NCBI RefSeq assembly: GCF_017491605.1
Contig: NZ_JAFGYY010000019.1
Location: forward strand, 1 to 64,000
DNA: 64,000 nt
Direction: 5' to 3'
DNA from: Pseudomonas sp. 30_B
Lineage (GTDB): Bacteria > Pseudomonadota > Gammaproteobacteria > Pseudomonadales > Pseudomonadaceae
Of the stretch, positions 35,425 through 44,042 are shown piece by piece. Numbering within the stretch: the stretch's first letter is position 1; every line of letters begins with the position of its first letter. The translations under genes were made by a program, and so were the position numbers. The notes beneath the pieces are model-generated. The model was not told where the DNA came from and did no database searches. It worked only from the letters and a program-made list of their open reading frames with translations.

Positions 35425-36207
35425 ATGAGCGAACCGCGCAAGCCCCAAGCCGGCCAGGACAGCGCCGATCCCACCACGCACTTCGGCTACAAGACCGTGC
35501 GCGAGAGCGAGAAGGCCGAGAAGGTCGCCGAGGTGTTCCACTCGGTGGCGGCCAAGTACGACCTGATGAACGACCTGATGTCCGGCGGCGTCCACCGTCT
35601 GTGGAAGCGCTTCACCATCGAGCTGTCCGGCGTGCGCGCCGGCAACCGGGTGCTGGACATCGCCGGCGGCACCGGCGACCTGACCCGCCAGTTCTCCCGC
35701 CTGGTCGGCCCGACCGGCGAAGTGGTGCTGGCCGACATCAACGCCTCGATGCTCAAGGTCGGCCGCGACAAGCTGCTCGACAGCGGCGTCGCCGGCAACG
35801 TCAGCTTCGTCCAGGCCGACGCCGAGAAGCTGCCGTTCCCCGACAACTACTTCGACGCGGTGACCATCGCCTTCGGCCTGCGCAACGTCACCCACAAGGA
35901 CGAAGCCATCCGCTCCATGCTGCGGGTGCTCAAGCCGGGCGGCCGCCTGCTGGTGCTGGAGTTCTCCAAGCCCACCAGCAGCCTGCTGTCCAAGGCCTAC
36001 GACGCCTACTCCTTCACCCTCCTGCCGCTGATGGGCAAGCTGGTCACCAATGACTCGGAAAGCTATCGCTATCTCGCCGAGTCGATCCGCATGCACCCGG
36101 ACCAGGAAACCCTGAAGTCGATGATGGTGGAGGCCGGCTTCGACCGCGTCACCTACCACAACATGACCGGCGGCATCGTCGCCCTGCACCGCGGCATCAA
36201 GCCCTGA
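35425..36207 (+). CDS. ubiE: Ubiquinone/menaquinone C-methyltransferase UbiE
   Basis: 260 aa SAM-dependent methyltransferase for the C-2 methylation step of ubiquinone (and menaquinone) synthesis. The ATG at 35425 is preceded by AGGGTAGAA. Motif I is VLDIAGGTGDLT (~74-85); downstream are ADINASML, AFGLRNVTHKDEA and the GGRLLVLEFSKP motif, all typical of UbiE. The stop overlaps the ubiJ start (TGATG), so it heads a ubiE-ubiJ-ubiB operon. Confidence 0.96.
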   Translation: MSEPRKPQAGQDSADPTTHFGYKTVRESEKAEKVAEVFHSVAAKYDLMNDLMSGGVHRLWKRFTIELSGVRAGNRVLDIAGGTGDLTRQFSRLVGPTGEVVLADINASMLKVGRDKLLDSGVAGNVSFVQADAEKLPFPDNYFDAVTIAFGLRNVTHKDEAIRSMLRVLKPGGRLLVLEFSKPTSSLLSKAYDAYSFTLLPLMGKLVTNDSESYRYLAESIRMHPDQETLKSMMVEAGFDRVTYHNMTGGIVALHRGIKP

Positions 36208-36830
36208 TGACCCTGCTCCTGCAGGCCGCCCTGGCCAGCGCCGAGGCCACCGTCAACCGCGTGCTGCGGCTCGACGGCGTGGCCCTGCGGCGTCTTGGCC
36301 GGCTCGCCGGCAAGGTGCTGGAAGTGGATTGCCAGGCGCCCGCGCTGCGGCTGTTCATCCTGCCCGACGCCGACGGCCTGCACCTGGCCGCGCACCACGA
36401 GGCGCAGGCCGACTGCACCCTCGTCGCGCCGGCCGGCAGCCTGCTGCAACTGGCCCTGGCCAGAGACAAGACCCGCGTCCTGCACAGCCCGGAAGTGACC
36501 ATGGGCGGCGACAGCGCCATGCTCCTGGAGCTGGCCGACATCCTCCAGAGCCTGGAGCTGGACTGGGAATACGAAGTCGCCCGCTGGCTCGGTCCGGTGC
36601 CCGCCCACCTGCTCGGCGCGCGCCTGCGCGGCGGCATGGCCTGGGCCGGCGACAGCCTGGAAAGCCTGCGCCTGAGCCTGGCGGACTATCTGGCCGAGGA
36701 AAGCCGTACCCTGGTCGGCCAGCATGAAGCCGAAGCCCGCTTCGAAGAGCTCGACCAGTTGAAGATCGCCCTCGACCGCCTCGACGCGCGGATCACCCGC
36801 CTGACCCAGAAGACCAAGCCCGACGCATGA
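36207..36830 (+). CDS. ubiJ: SCP2-domain ubiquinone biosynthesis accessory factor UbiJ
   Basis: 207 aa. An N-terminal SCP2 lipid-binding domain (DADGLHLAAHHEAQADCTLVAP, VLHSPEVTMGGDSAML) and a C-terminal coiled coil (EARFEELDQLKIALDRLDARITRL). UbiJ with UbiK scaffolds the late ubiquinone enzymes and binds the polyprenyl intermediates. It sits between ubiE and ubiB with overlaps on both sides, the conserved gene order in gammaproteobacteria. Confidence 0.93.
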   Translation: MTLLLQAALASAEATVNRVLRLDGVALRRLGRLAGKVLEVDCQAPALRLFILPDADGLHLAAHHEAQADCTLVAPAGSLLQLALARDKTRVLHSPEVTMGGDSAMLLELADILQSLELDWEYEVARWLGPVPAHLLGARLRGGMAWAGDSLESLRLSLADYLAEESRTLVGQHEAEARFEELDQLKIALDRLDARITRLTQKTKPDA

Positions 36831-38434
36831 AGCTGCTCGCCTTCCGCCGCCTGCTGCGCATCCAGCGCGTAGCGATCCGCTACCGACTCGACGACATGGT
36901 CCTCGAACTGCCCTTCCTGCCCTGGTGGCTGCGTCTGGTCGGTGGGCTGCTGCCCTGGCGCTGGCTGCCGCGCAAGCCGCTGGACCTCAGCCGGGGCGCG
37001 CGCATCCGGCTGGCGCTGGAGGACCTCGGGCCGATCTTCATCAAGTTCGGCCAGATCCTCTCGACCCGCCGCGACCTGCTCCCCGACGACATCGCCCTGG
37101 AGCTGGCCTTCCTGCAGGACAAGGTGCCGCCCTTCCCGCCGGAACAGGCCGTGGCGCTCATCGAACAGCAGCTCGGCGCGAAGATCGAGCAGGTGTTCTC
37201 GCGCTTCGAGCGCGAGCCGCTGGCCTCCGCCTCGGTGGCGCAGGTGCACACCGCCCAGCTCAAGACCGGCGAAGAAGTGGTGGTGAAGGTCATCCGCCCG
37301 AACCTGGAACCGGTGATCCGTTCCGACATCGCCTGGCTGCACATCCTCGCCCGCACCGCCGAGCGCATCTCCGCCGACGCCCGCCGCCTGCACCCGGCCG
37401 AAGTGGTCAGCGACTACGAGAAGACCATCTACGACGAGCTCGACCTGCTGCGCGAAGCGGCTAACTCCTCGCAGCTGCGGCGCAACTTCGACGGCTCGCC
37501 GCTGCTCTACGTACCCCAGGTCTACTGGGACTGGTGCCGCCCCAAGGTGCTGGTGATGGAGCGCATCTACGGCATCCCGGTCACCGACCTGGAGACCCTG
37601 CGCGACCAGCGCACCGACTTCAAGGCGCTGGCCGAGCGCGGCGTGGAGATATTCTTCACCCAGGTGTTCCGCGACAGCTTCTTCCACGCCGACATGCACC
37701 CCGGCAACATCTTCGTCAGCACCCGCACGCCATGGAGCCCGCAGTACATCGCGGTGGACTGCGGCATCGTCGGCAGCCTCACCGACGAGGACCAGGACTA
37801 CCTGGCGCGCAACCTGATCGCCTTCTTCAAGCGCGACTACCGCAAGGTCGCCCAGTTGCACATCGACTCGGGCTGGGTGCCGGCGGAAACCAGGGTCAAC
37901 GATTTCGAAGCGGCGATCCGCACCGTGTGCGAGCCGATCTTCGAGAAGCCGCTGAAGGACATTTCCTTCGGCCAGGTGCTGCTGCGCCTGTTCCAGACCG
38001 CGCGGCGCTTCAACATGGAAGTGCAGCCGCAACTGGTGCTGCTGCAGAAGACCCTGCTGAACATCGAAGGCCTCGGCCGCCAGCTCTACCCGGAACTGGA
38101 CCTGTGGACCACTGCGCAGCCCTTCCTGGAACGCTGGATGCGCGAGCGCGTCAGCCCCGGCACCCTGCTGCGCAACGCCCAGCAGCACATCGAGCAGCTG
38201 CCGCACCTGGCGCAGATGACCCGCGATACCCTGGAACGGCTGTCCCGCGAGCCGCAGAACGAAGCCCGCGAGGGCAATGGCCAAGCCGGCATGGCCAGCG
38301 CCTGGCCGGCGCGACTGATCGGCGCGGTGCTGGTCGCCGGGGCCGCCGAAACGGGCCTCGCTACCCACAGCCTCGCGGCCTGGCCGGCATGGGCGATGCT
38401 GGCCGGTGGTCTGTATCTGATCCTGCGCCGATAG
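36827..38434 (+). CDS. ubiB: UbiB atypical protein kinase-like ATPase
   Basis: 535 aa, ABC1/COQ8 family, needed for aerobic ubiquinone synthesis. Seen: the KxGQ motif FIKFGQILSTR (~67-77), the Ala-rich loop SASVAQVH, the VKVIRP lysine, HADMHPGNIF catalytic loop and VDCGIVGSL (DxG variant). Two hydrophobic helices at the C-terminus (~489-530) anchor it to the inner membrane. ATGA overlap with ubiJ. It is full-length. Confidence 0.95.
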   Translation: MKLLAFRRLLRIQRVAIRYRLDDMVLELPFLPWWLRLVGGLLPWRWLPRKPLDLSRGARIRLALEDLGPIFIKFGQILSTRRDLLPDDIALELAFLQDKVPPFPPEQAVALIEQQLGAKIEQVFSRFEREPLASASVAQVHTAQLKTGEEVVVKVIRPNLEPVIRSDIAWLHILARTAERISADARRLHPAEVVSDYEKTIYDELDLLREAANSSQLRRNFDGSPLLYVPQVYWDWCRPKVLVMERIYGIPVTDLETLRDQRTDFKALAERGVEIFFTQVFRDSFFHADMHPGNIFVSTRTPWSPQYIAVDCGIVGSLTDEDQDYLARNLIAFFKRDYRKVAQLHIDSGWVPAETRVNDFEAAIRTVCEPIFEKPLKDISFGQVLLRLFQTARRFNMEVQPQLVLLQKTLLNIEGLGRQLYPELDLWTTAQPFLERWMRERVSPGTLLRNAQQHIEQLPHLAQMTRDTLERLSREPQNEAREGNGQAGMASAWPARLIGAVLVAGAAETGLATHSLAAWPAWAMLAGGLYLILRR

Positions 38435-38517
38435 CCAGTCGCCGCCCCGACTGGCACACTTGAACGTTGTAGACAGTGGCTCCGGGCACCGCGCGTGCCC
38501 GCCGTACGGAACCCGAG

Positions 38518-38931
38518 ATGAAAGACTGGCTGGACGAAATCAACTGGAATGCCGATGGACTGGTGCCGGCGATCGCCCAGGACCATCGCACCGGCCGTGT
38601 GCTGATGATGGCCTGGATGAACCGCGAGGCCCTGGCCCTCACCGCCGCCGAAAACCGCGCCATCTACTGGTCGCGCTCGCGCGGCAAGCTCTGGCGCAAG
38701 GGCGAGGAGTCCGGGCACGTGCAGAAGCTGCACGAACTGCGCCTGGACTGCGACGCCGACGTGGTGATCCTGATGGTCGAACAACTGGGCGGCATCGCCT
38801 GCCACACCGGCCGCGAGAGTTGCTTCTACCGGGTGTTCGAGAACGGCGCCTGGCAGACCGTCGACCCGGTGCTGAAGGACCCGGACGCCATCTACTCCCA
38901 CGCAGGTACAGGAAAACCCCATGAGCACTGA
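38518..38931 (+). CDS. hisI: Phosphoribosyl-AMP cyclohydrolase HisI
   Basis: 137 aa, third step of histidine synthesis. It is a separate HisI, not fused to HisE. Zinc/catalytic residues are visible in LRLDCDADVVILMVEQ and CHTGRESCF, with YWSRSRGKLWRKGEESG upstream. The start at 38518 has a weak purine-rich site. It overlaps hisE by 11 bases. Confidence 0.96.
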   Translation: MKDWLDEINWNADGLVPAIAQDHRTGRVLMMAWMNREALALTAAENRAIYWSRSRGKLWRKGEESGHVQKLHELRLDCDADVVILMVEQLGGIACHTGRESCFYRVFENGAWQTVDPVLKDPDAIYSHAGTGKPHEH

Positions 38932-39259
38932 TACCCTCGCCCGTCTGGCGGAAGTCCTCGAAGCGCGCAAGAATGCCGCACCGGACAGCTCCTACGTGGC
39001 CAGCCTGTACCACAAGGGCCTGAACAAGATTCTGGAGAAAGTCGGCGAGGAATCGGTGGAAACCATCCTGGCCGCCAAGGACGCCGCCACCAGCGGCGAC
39101 TGCACGGACCTGATCTACGAAACGGCCGACCTCTGGTTCCACTCCCTGGTGATGCTCGCCGCGCTCGGCCAGCACCCGCAGGCGGTACTGGACGAGCTGG
39201 ACCGCCGCTTCGGCCTTTCCGGGCACGACGAGAAAGCGGCACGCCAGCCGTCGGCCTGA
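38921..39259 (+). CDS. hisE: Phosphoribosyl-ATP pyrophosphatase HisE
   Basis: 112 aa MazG-like helical enzyme for the second step of histidine synthesis. Seen: SSYVASLYHKGLNKILEKVGEE, ETILAAKDA and DLIYETADLWFHSLV. It lies inside a hisI-hisE-tatABC run; tatA follows after 24 bases, so the his and tat genes are likely to share a transcript. Confidence 0.96.
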   Translation: MSTDTLARLAEVLEARKNAAPDSSYVASLYHKGLNKILEKVGEESVETILAAKDAATSGDCTDLIYETADLWFHSLVMLAALGQHPQAVLDELDRRFGLSGHDEKAARQPSA

Positions 39260-39283
39260 TACGAACAACTCGAGGAGAACAAG

Positions 39284-39529
39284 ATGGGCATCTTTGACTG
39301 GAAACACTGGGTCGTCATCCTGATCGTCGTGGTCCTGGTCTTCGGCACCAAGCGCCTGAAGAACCTGGGCTCGGACGTCGGCGAAGCCATCAAGGGCTTC
39401 AAGAAGGCGATGAACACCGAGGAAGACGAGAAGAAGGACGCCCCCGCCGCGCCCGCCCAGCCGCTGAACCAGCCGCACACCATCGACGCCCAGGCGCAGA
39501 AGGTCGAAGAGCCGGCTCGCAAGGACTGA
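39284..39529 (+). CDS. tatA: Twin-arginine translocase subunit TatA
   Basis: 81 aa. N-terminal TM helix (WKHWVVILIVVVLVFG), hinge Gly, then the amphipathic helix KRLKNLGSDVGEAIKGFKKAM. The Pro/Ala/Gln-rich tail is disordered. GAGGAG precedes the ATG. It forms the pore-building component with TatB and TatC. Confidence 0.97.
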   Translation: MGIFDWKHWVVILIVVVLVFGTKRLKNLGSDVGEAIKGFKKAMNTEEDEKKDAPAAPAQPLNQPHTIDAQAQKVEEPARKD

Positions 39530-39540
39530 TGGGATAAACC

Positions 39541-40047
39541 ATGTTCGGTATCAGCTTCAGCGAACTGCTGCTGGTGGGCCTCGTCGCCCTGCTGGTGCTC
39601 GGCCCCGACCGCCTGCCGGGTGCCGCGCGCACCGCCGGCCTGTGGATCGGCCGGCTCAAGCGCAGCTTCAATGCCATCAAGACGGAAGTGGAGCGTGAGC
39701 TGGGTGCGGATGAAATCCGCCGCCAGTTGCACAACGAGCACATCCTGCAGATGGAGCAGGAAGCCAAGAAGCTGATGGCGCCGCTGACCGACCTGCAAGA
39801 CCAGGCCCGGGAAGCCTTCAATCCGCAACAGCCGGCCCAGCCCGAAGGCCAGGGCACGCCGGCCGAGCCGCCCGCGGCGCCGAGCATCGCGCCCAACAGC
39901 CGCCTGAACAACCTGCCGGGCATGGGCCTTGCGCCCACCGCCAGCCCGGAAGCGGCCCCCGCCGCACCGGCCGAGCCGACTGCCGCGCCCCAGGCGCCGC
40001 AACCGAGCCAGCCGCCCGCTTCGTCCGAGACGCCGCGTAACCCATGA
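39541..40047 (+). CDS. tatB: Twin-arginine translocase subunit TatB
   Basis: 168 aa. N-terminal MFGISFSELLLVGLVALLVLGPDRLP with the conserved Glu in the TM helix, then the amphipathic helix and a long Ala/Pro-rich tail. TatB binds signal peptides together with TatC. It overlaps tatC by ATGA. The tail is longer and more Pro-rich than the E. coli one. Confidence 0.96.
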   Translation: MFGISFSELLLVGLVALLVLGPDRLPGAARTAGLWIGRLKRSFNAIKTEVERELGADEIRRQLHNEHILQMEQEAKKLMAPLTDLQDQAREAFNPQQPAQPEGQGTPAEPPAAPSIAPNSRLNNLPGMGLAPTASPEAAPAAPAEPTAAPQAPQPSQPPASSETPRNP

Positions 40048-40841
40048 GCGCCGAAAAACCCGACCAGCCCGAAAACGACCAGGAAATGCCCCTGGTCTCG
40101 CACCTGACCGAGCTGCGTACGCGCCTGCTGCGCTGCGTGATCGCGATCTTCGTGATCTTCATCGGCCTCTTGTACTTCTCGCAGAAGATCTACGCCCTGG
40201 CCTCCGAGCCGCTGCGGCGCTTCCTGCCCGAAGGCGCGACCATGATCGCCATCGACCCGGCATCGGCCTTCCTCGCGCCGCTGAAGCTGACCATGATCGT
40301 CGCCGTGCTGCTCGCCATGCCGGTGATCCTCGGCCAGGTCTGGGGCTTCATCGCCCCGGGGCTGTACAAGCATGAGAAGCGCGTCGCCCTGCCGCTGCTG
40401 GCCTCCAGCATCGTGCTGTTCTACGCCGGCATGGCCTTCGCCTACTTCCTGGTATTCCCGTTGATGTTCCACTTCTTCCTCGGCCAGGCCCCGGAAGGGG
40501 TGACGCCGATGACCGACATCAACAGCTACCTGGACTTCCTCACCCTGCTGTTCGCCTTCGGCGTGGCCTTCGAGATTCCCGTGGCCACCGTGCTGCTGGT
40601 GTGGATCGGGGTGGTCGACGTGGCCTACCTGAAGAAGATCCGCCCCTACGTGATCATCGGCTGCTTCGTGGTCGGCATGATCCTCACCCCGCCGGACCCG
40701 ATGTCGCAGACCCTGCTGGCGGTGCCGATGTGGATGCTGTTCGAGGCCGGCGTGCTGTTCAGCCACCTGATCCGCAAACGCGGGCCGGAAACCGAAGAAG
40801 ACCCATCCAAGGGCGACCAGCCGCCGGCGACCCGCCCGTGA
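40044..40841 (+). CDS. tatC: Twin-arginine translocase subunit TatC
   Basis: 265 aa, six-TM receptor of twin-arginine signal peptides. Seen: SHLTELRTRLLRC at the N-terminus, FLAPLKLTMIVAVLLAMPV, GVAFEIPVATVLLVW and FVVGMILTPPDPMSQTLLA. The C-terminal tail is soluble and acidic. The GTG of the next gene overlaps its stop (GTGA). Confidence 0.97.
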   Translation: MSAEKPDQPENDQEMPLVSHLTELRTRLLRCVIAIFVIFIGLLYFSQKIYALASEPLRRFLPEGATMIAIDPASAFLAPLKLTMIVAVLLAMPVILGQVWGFIAPGLYKHEKRVALPLLASSIVLFYAGMAFAYFLVFPLMFHFFLGQAPEGVTPMTDINSYLDFLTLLFAFGVAFEIPVATVLLVWIGVVDVAYLKKIRPYVIIGCFVVGMILTPPDPMSQTLLAVPMWMLFEAGVLFSHLIRKRGPETEEDPSKGDQPPATRP

Positions 40842-41545
40842 ACCTGCTGCTGCTCGACGACGCCGACTTCGTTGCGGCGGATCGCGTGATCCTGCGTGAC
40901 CGCCGCCTGACTCACATGCAGGAAGTCCACCGCGCCGAAAGCGGCGACCGCCTGCGTGTCGGCCGCCTCGGCGGCCTGATGGGCGAAGGCCGCCTGCTGC
41001 GCCTGGACGCCAACGAAGCCGAGTTGCAGGTCAGCTTCGACCAGGCCCCGCCGGCCAAGCTGCCGCTCACCCTGCTGCTCGCCCTGCCCCGCCCGAAAAT
41101 GCTCCGCCGCGTGCTGCAGACCGTCGCCGCCATGGGCGTTCCGCGCCTGGTACTGCTCAACAGCTACCGGGTGGAAAAGAGCTTCTGGCAGACCCCCTTC
41201 CTCGAACCCGACGCGGTGCGCGAGCAACTGATCCTCGGCCTCGAGCAGGCCCGCGACACCGTGCTGCCCGAGGTGATCATCGAGAAGCGCTTCAAGCCCT
41301 TCGTCGAGGATCGCCTGCCGGCCATGGCAGCGGGCAGCCTCGGCCTGATCGGCCATCCCGGTCCCTGGCCGGAGTGCCCGCGGGCGCTGACGGAGCCCGT
41401 CACCCTGGCGATCGGCCCGGAGGGCGGCTGGATTCCCTACGAGGTGGAAAAACTCCGCGAAGCCGGCCTCGCCCCGGTCCAGCTCGGCGAGCGCATCCTG
41501 CGCGTCGAAACCGCCGTCACCGCACTCCTGGCGCGCCTGTTCTAA
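40838..41545 (+). CDS. RsmE-family SPOUT RNA methyltransferase, divergent paralogue
   Basis: 235 aa, starting with GTG overlapping the tatC stop. Deep-knot SPOUT fold of RsmE type (16S rRNA m3U1498 methylation family), with AIGPEGGW and LGERILRVETAV at the SAM knot. Compared with the second copy at 57413-58132, the central region reads LPRPKMLRRVLQTVAAMGV and LNSYRVEKSFWQ, instead of the canonical GLSRGERMDWAIQKATELG and PIVSERCEVRL. It may therefore modify another RNA site. Annotation pipelines would call both rsmE; I leave the symbol to the canonical copy. A hairpin follows the stop. Confidence 0.82.
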   Translation: MNLLLLDDADFVAADRVILRDRRLTHMQEVHRAESGDRLRVGRLGGLMGEGRLLRLDANEAELQVSFDQAPPAKLPLTLLLALPRPKMLRRVLQTVAAMGVPRLVLLNSYRVEKSFWQTPFLEPDAVREQLILGLEQARDTVLPEVIIEKRFKPFVEDRLPAMAAGSLGLIGHPGPWPECPRALTEPVTLAIGPEGGWIPYEVEKLREAGLAPVQLGERILRVETAVTALLARLF

Positions 41546-41571
41546 GCCGGAAACCATGCGGTTTCCGGCTT
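41544..41571 (+). terminator. Perfect hairpin after the tat-rsmE operon
   Basis: AAGCCGGAAACC-ATGC-GGTTTCCGGCTT, a 12-bp stem starting within the stop codon. No long T-run follows, so terminator strength is uncertain. Confidence 0.6.
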
Positions 41572-41713
41572 GAACCGCCAGTCAGAAAATATCCACCAGA
41601 CGCTTCAGTTCCCGCCCCTGGCGCCGATACCTGCGATACCGGTCGTTCCCACTCTGCGCATTCCCTGCTCAGCCATGCGTACCGGCCCTGTTCATCGCTG
41701 GAGCCCCGCCGCC

Positions 41714-43627
41714 ATGTTCCGCTGGTTCAACAACCTCAGTGTCAAACTCAAACTCGCCGCAGGCTTCGGCCTGGTGCTGCTGCTCACCTTGCTGATCGCC
41801 CTCACCGGCTGGATCAACCTGAGCAACGTGATCAACCGGGGCGACAAGCTCGGCGAGATTTCCGAACTGGTGGCGGGCGCCAAGGACCTGCGCATTGCCC
41901 GTCTGAAGTTCCAGTCCACCCGTGCGCCGGAAGACGCCAAGCTGGTGGTCGACGCCCTGGACCAGCTGGAGCAGCGCCAAAAGGCTATCTCCGCCAAGTT
42001 CAGCGAGGCACAGGACCGTCGCAAGCTGGACCAGCAGCAAGAACTGCTCACGGAGTACCGCCGGCTGTATGACGAACTGCTGAAGTCCTTCGCCGCCCGC
42101 GATGCCGCCAAGCAGAACCTGATCCACAATGCCGCGCTGATCACCGGCGGCCTGGAGAAGGCCGAACAGAAACTGGTCGCCAGCAGCAGCCTCGAGTCGC
42201 CCCGGCAACTGCAGGCGCTGGCCAGCCTGGGCCGCCAGGTGATGGCGGCGCGCTTCCAGGTACTCGCCTACACCAGCGTCGACAATCCCGCGCTGGAGCA
42301 GACCGCTGTCAATGGCCTCCAGCAGGCCACCCAGGCCGTGCAGGCAGGCATGCAGAGCGCTCCGGCCGACCTGGCCACCGACTACCAGAGCGCCCTCGAC
42401 GCCCTGGCGGCCTATCGGGCGGCGCTCGACACCTATCGCAACGAGGTCAACGCCAGTCAGTCCGCCCGTGACCGCATGCGCGACAGCGGGGTCCAGATCG
42501 AGAAGATCAGCAACGAACTCACCGTCAGCGAAACCGCCAAGCGCGACGCCGGCGTCGCCCAGGCCAAGACCCTGCTGGGCCTGGCCACACTGATCGCCCT
42601 GGTGCTCGGGCTGATTGCCGCGTGGATCATCACCGGGCAGATCGTCAATCCGCTGCGCGAGGTACTGGGCCACGCCGAACGCATTGCCGACGGCGACCTC
42701 TCCCGCGACATCCCCACCAGCCGCTCCGACGAACTGGGTCAGTTGCAGAAGAGCATGCAGCGCATGAACCTGTCGCTGCGCGAGCTGATCGGCCGCATTC
42801 ACGACGGCGTGACGCAGATCGCCAGCGCGGCCGAGGAGCTGTCCGCGGTCACCGAGCAGACCAGCGCCGGGGTGAACAACCAGAAGAGCGAGACCGACCA
42901 GGTCGCCACCGCCATGAACGAAATGGCCGCCACCGTGCAGGAGGTTGCGCGCAACGCCGAGGAAGCCTCCGAGGCCGCCTCCACCGCCGACCGCCAGGCC
43001 CGCGACGGCGAAGGCGCGGTCAACGAAGCGGTCGGGCAGATGGACCGCCTGGCCGGCGAAGTCGACCGCTCCAACGAGTCGGTGCTCAAGCTCAAGCGCG
43101 AAAGCGAGAAGATCGGCAGCGTGCTGGACGTGATCAAGGCCGTGGCCGAGCAGACCAACCTGCTGGCGCTCAATGCCGCCATCGAGGCCGCTCGCGCCGG
43201 CGATGCCGGCCGTGGCTTCGCCGTGGTGGCCGATGAAGTGCGTGCCCTGGCGCAGCGCACCCAGTCCTCCACCGAGGAGATCGAAGAGCTGATCGCCGGC
43301 CTGCAGAGCGGCACCCAGCAGGCCGTGCAGATGATGGAGACCAGCCGCGAGCTGACCGTCAGCACCGTCGACCTGACCCGCCGCGCCGGCGAGCGCTTGG
43401 GCGCGATCACCCGCACCGTGTCGACCATCCAGTCGATGAACCAGCAGATCGCCGCCGCCTCCGAGCAGCAGAGCGCCGTAGCCGAGGAGATCAACCGCAG
43501 CGTGATGAACGTGCGCGACATCTCCGAGCAGACCGCCGCCGCCAGCGAGGAAACCGCCGCCTCCAGCATGGAGCTGGCGCGCCTGGGCAACGAGCTGCAG
43601 GTGCTGGTCAGCCGCTTCCGCGTCTGA
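41714..43627 (+). CDS. Methyl-accepting chemotaxis protein with large helical (HBM-like) sensor
   Basis: 637 aa from the ATG at 41714. TM1 ~12-33, a periplasmic helical ligand-binding region of ~245 residues (~36-280), TM2 ~281-302, HAMP ~303-356 and a signalling domain whose tip EQTNLLALNAAIEAARAGDAGRGFAVVADEVRAL starts near residue 478 (quoted here in part). The sensor size and all-helical character fit the helical bimodular (HBM) class. Its position after tat-rsmE matches the P. aeruginosa receptor I recall as McpK (alpha-ketoglutarate). No CheR-binding pentapeptide at the C-terminus (ends SRFRV). Confidence 0.85.
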   Translation: MFRWFNNLSVKLKLAAGFGLVLLLTLLIALTGWINLSNVINRGDKLGEISELVAGAKDLRIARLKFQSTRAPEDAKLVVDALDQLEQRQKAISAKFSEAQDRRKLDQQQELLTEYRRLYDELLKSFAARDAAKQNLIHNAALITGGLEKAEQKLVASSSLESPRQLQALASLGRQVMAARFQVLAYTSVDNPALEQTAVNGLQQATQAVQAGMQSAPADLATDYQSALDALAAYRAALDTYRNEVNASQSARDRMRDSGVQIEKISNELTVSETAKRDAGVAQAKTLLGLATLIALVLGLIAAWIITGQIVNPLREVLGHAERIADGDLSRDIPTSRSDELGQLQKSMQRMNLSLRELIGRIHDGVTQIASAAEELSAVTEQTSAGVNNQKSETDQVATAMNEMAATVQEVARNAEEASEAASTADRQARDGEGAVNEAVGQMDRLAGEVDRSNESVLKLKRESEKIGSVLDVIKAVAEQTNLLALNAAIEAARAGDAGRGFAVVADEVRALAQRTQSSTEEIEELIAGLQSGTQQAVQMMETSRELTVSTVDLTRRAGERLGAITRTVSTIQSMNQQIAAASEQQSAVAEEINRSVMNVRDISEQTAAASEETAASSMELARLGNELQVLVSRFRV

Positions 43628-43642
43628 TCGCCAACCGGATGG

Positions 43643-43672
43643 AAAAGGCCCGCGCAATGCGGGCCTTTTTCT
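43643..43672 (+). terminator. Rho-independent terminator of the first chemoreceptor gene
   Basis: AAAGGCCCGC and GCGGGCCTTT arms around a short loop, followed by TTCTTTTC, 16 bases after the stop. Confidence 0.88.
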
Positions 43673-43675
43673 TTT

Positions 43676-43880
43676 CGTAGGGCGTACAACCGTTCGCGGT
43701 TGTACGCCGATACACCGTGATCCTGAGTTGGCGCAGGGGTGAGTTCGAAGCGCCCGGTGACAGGTTCCCCGGTTGAAGTCCTTCCGGCCGGATGACAAGG
43801 CCAAGCGGCGTATAACGTCGAACGTTATACGCCCTACGCTCCTGTGGAAGCGGTTCGCGAGCAAGTTCGCTCCCACAAGG
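43676..43880. repeat. Composite repeat: paired GTAGGGCGTA hairpins plus a third REP
   Basis: First hairpin 43681-43708 (GGCGTACAACCG-TTCG-CGGTTGTACGCC) is preceded by CGTAG. Second hairpin 43807-43833 (GGCGTATAACGT-CGA-ACGTTATACGCC) is followed by CTACG. Their outer ends are mirrored, so they make a REPIN of a different family from the GTAGGAGCG one. A separate unit at 43841-43880 (CTGTGGAAGCGGTTCGCGAG through CTCCCACAAGG) is a TGTGGGAGCG-class REP. Confidence 0.8.
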
Positions 43881-44042
43881 GCGTATCGTGACCATTTTCA
43901 TCCTTTAGTTTCCAAAACAGCCGCCGATACCCTCTGACGCACACAGATGCGTCCCGAGAAAAAACCGCCCCATCTGCCTCCTCCCGATCCTCCCTGCCCC
44001 GGGCCGTCGATCCCGTGGCGAAGCCTTTCTGGAGCTTTCGAC

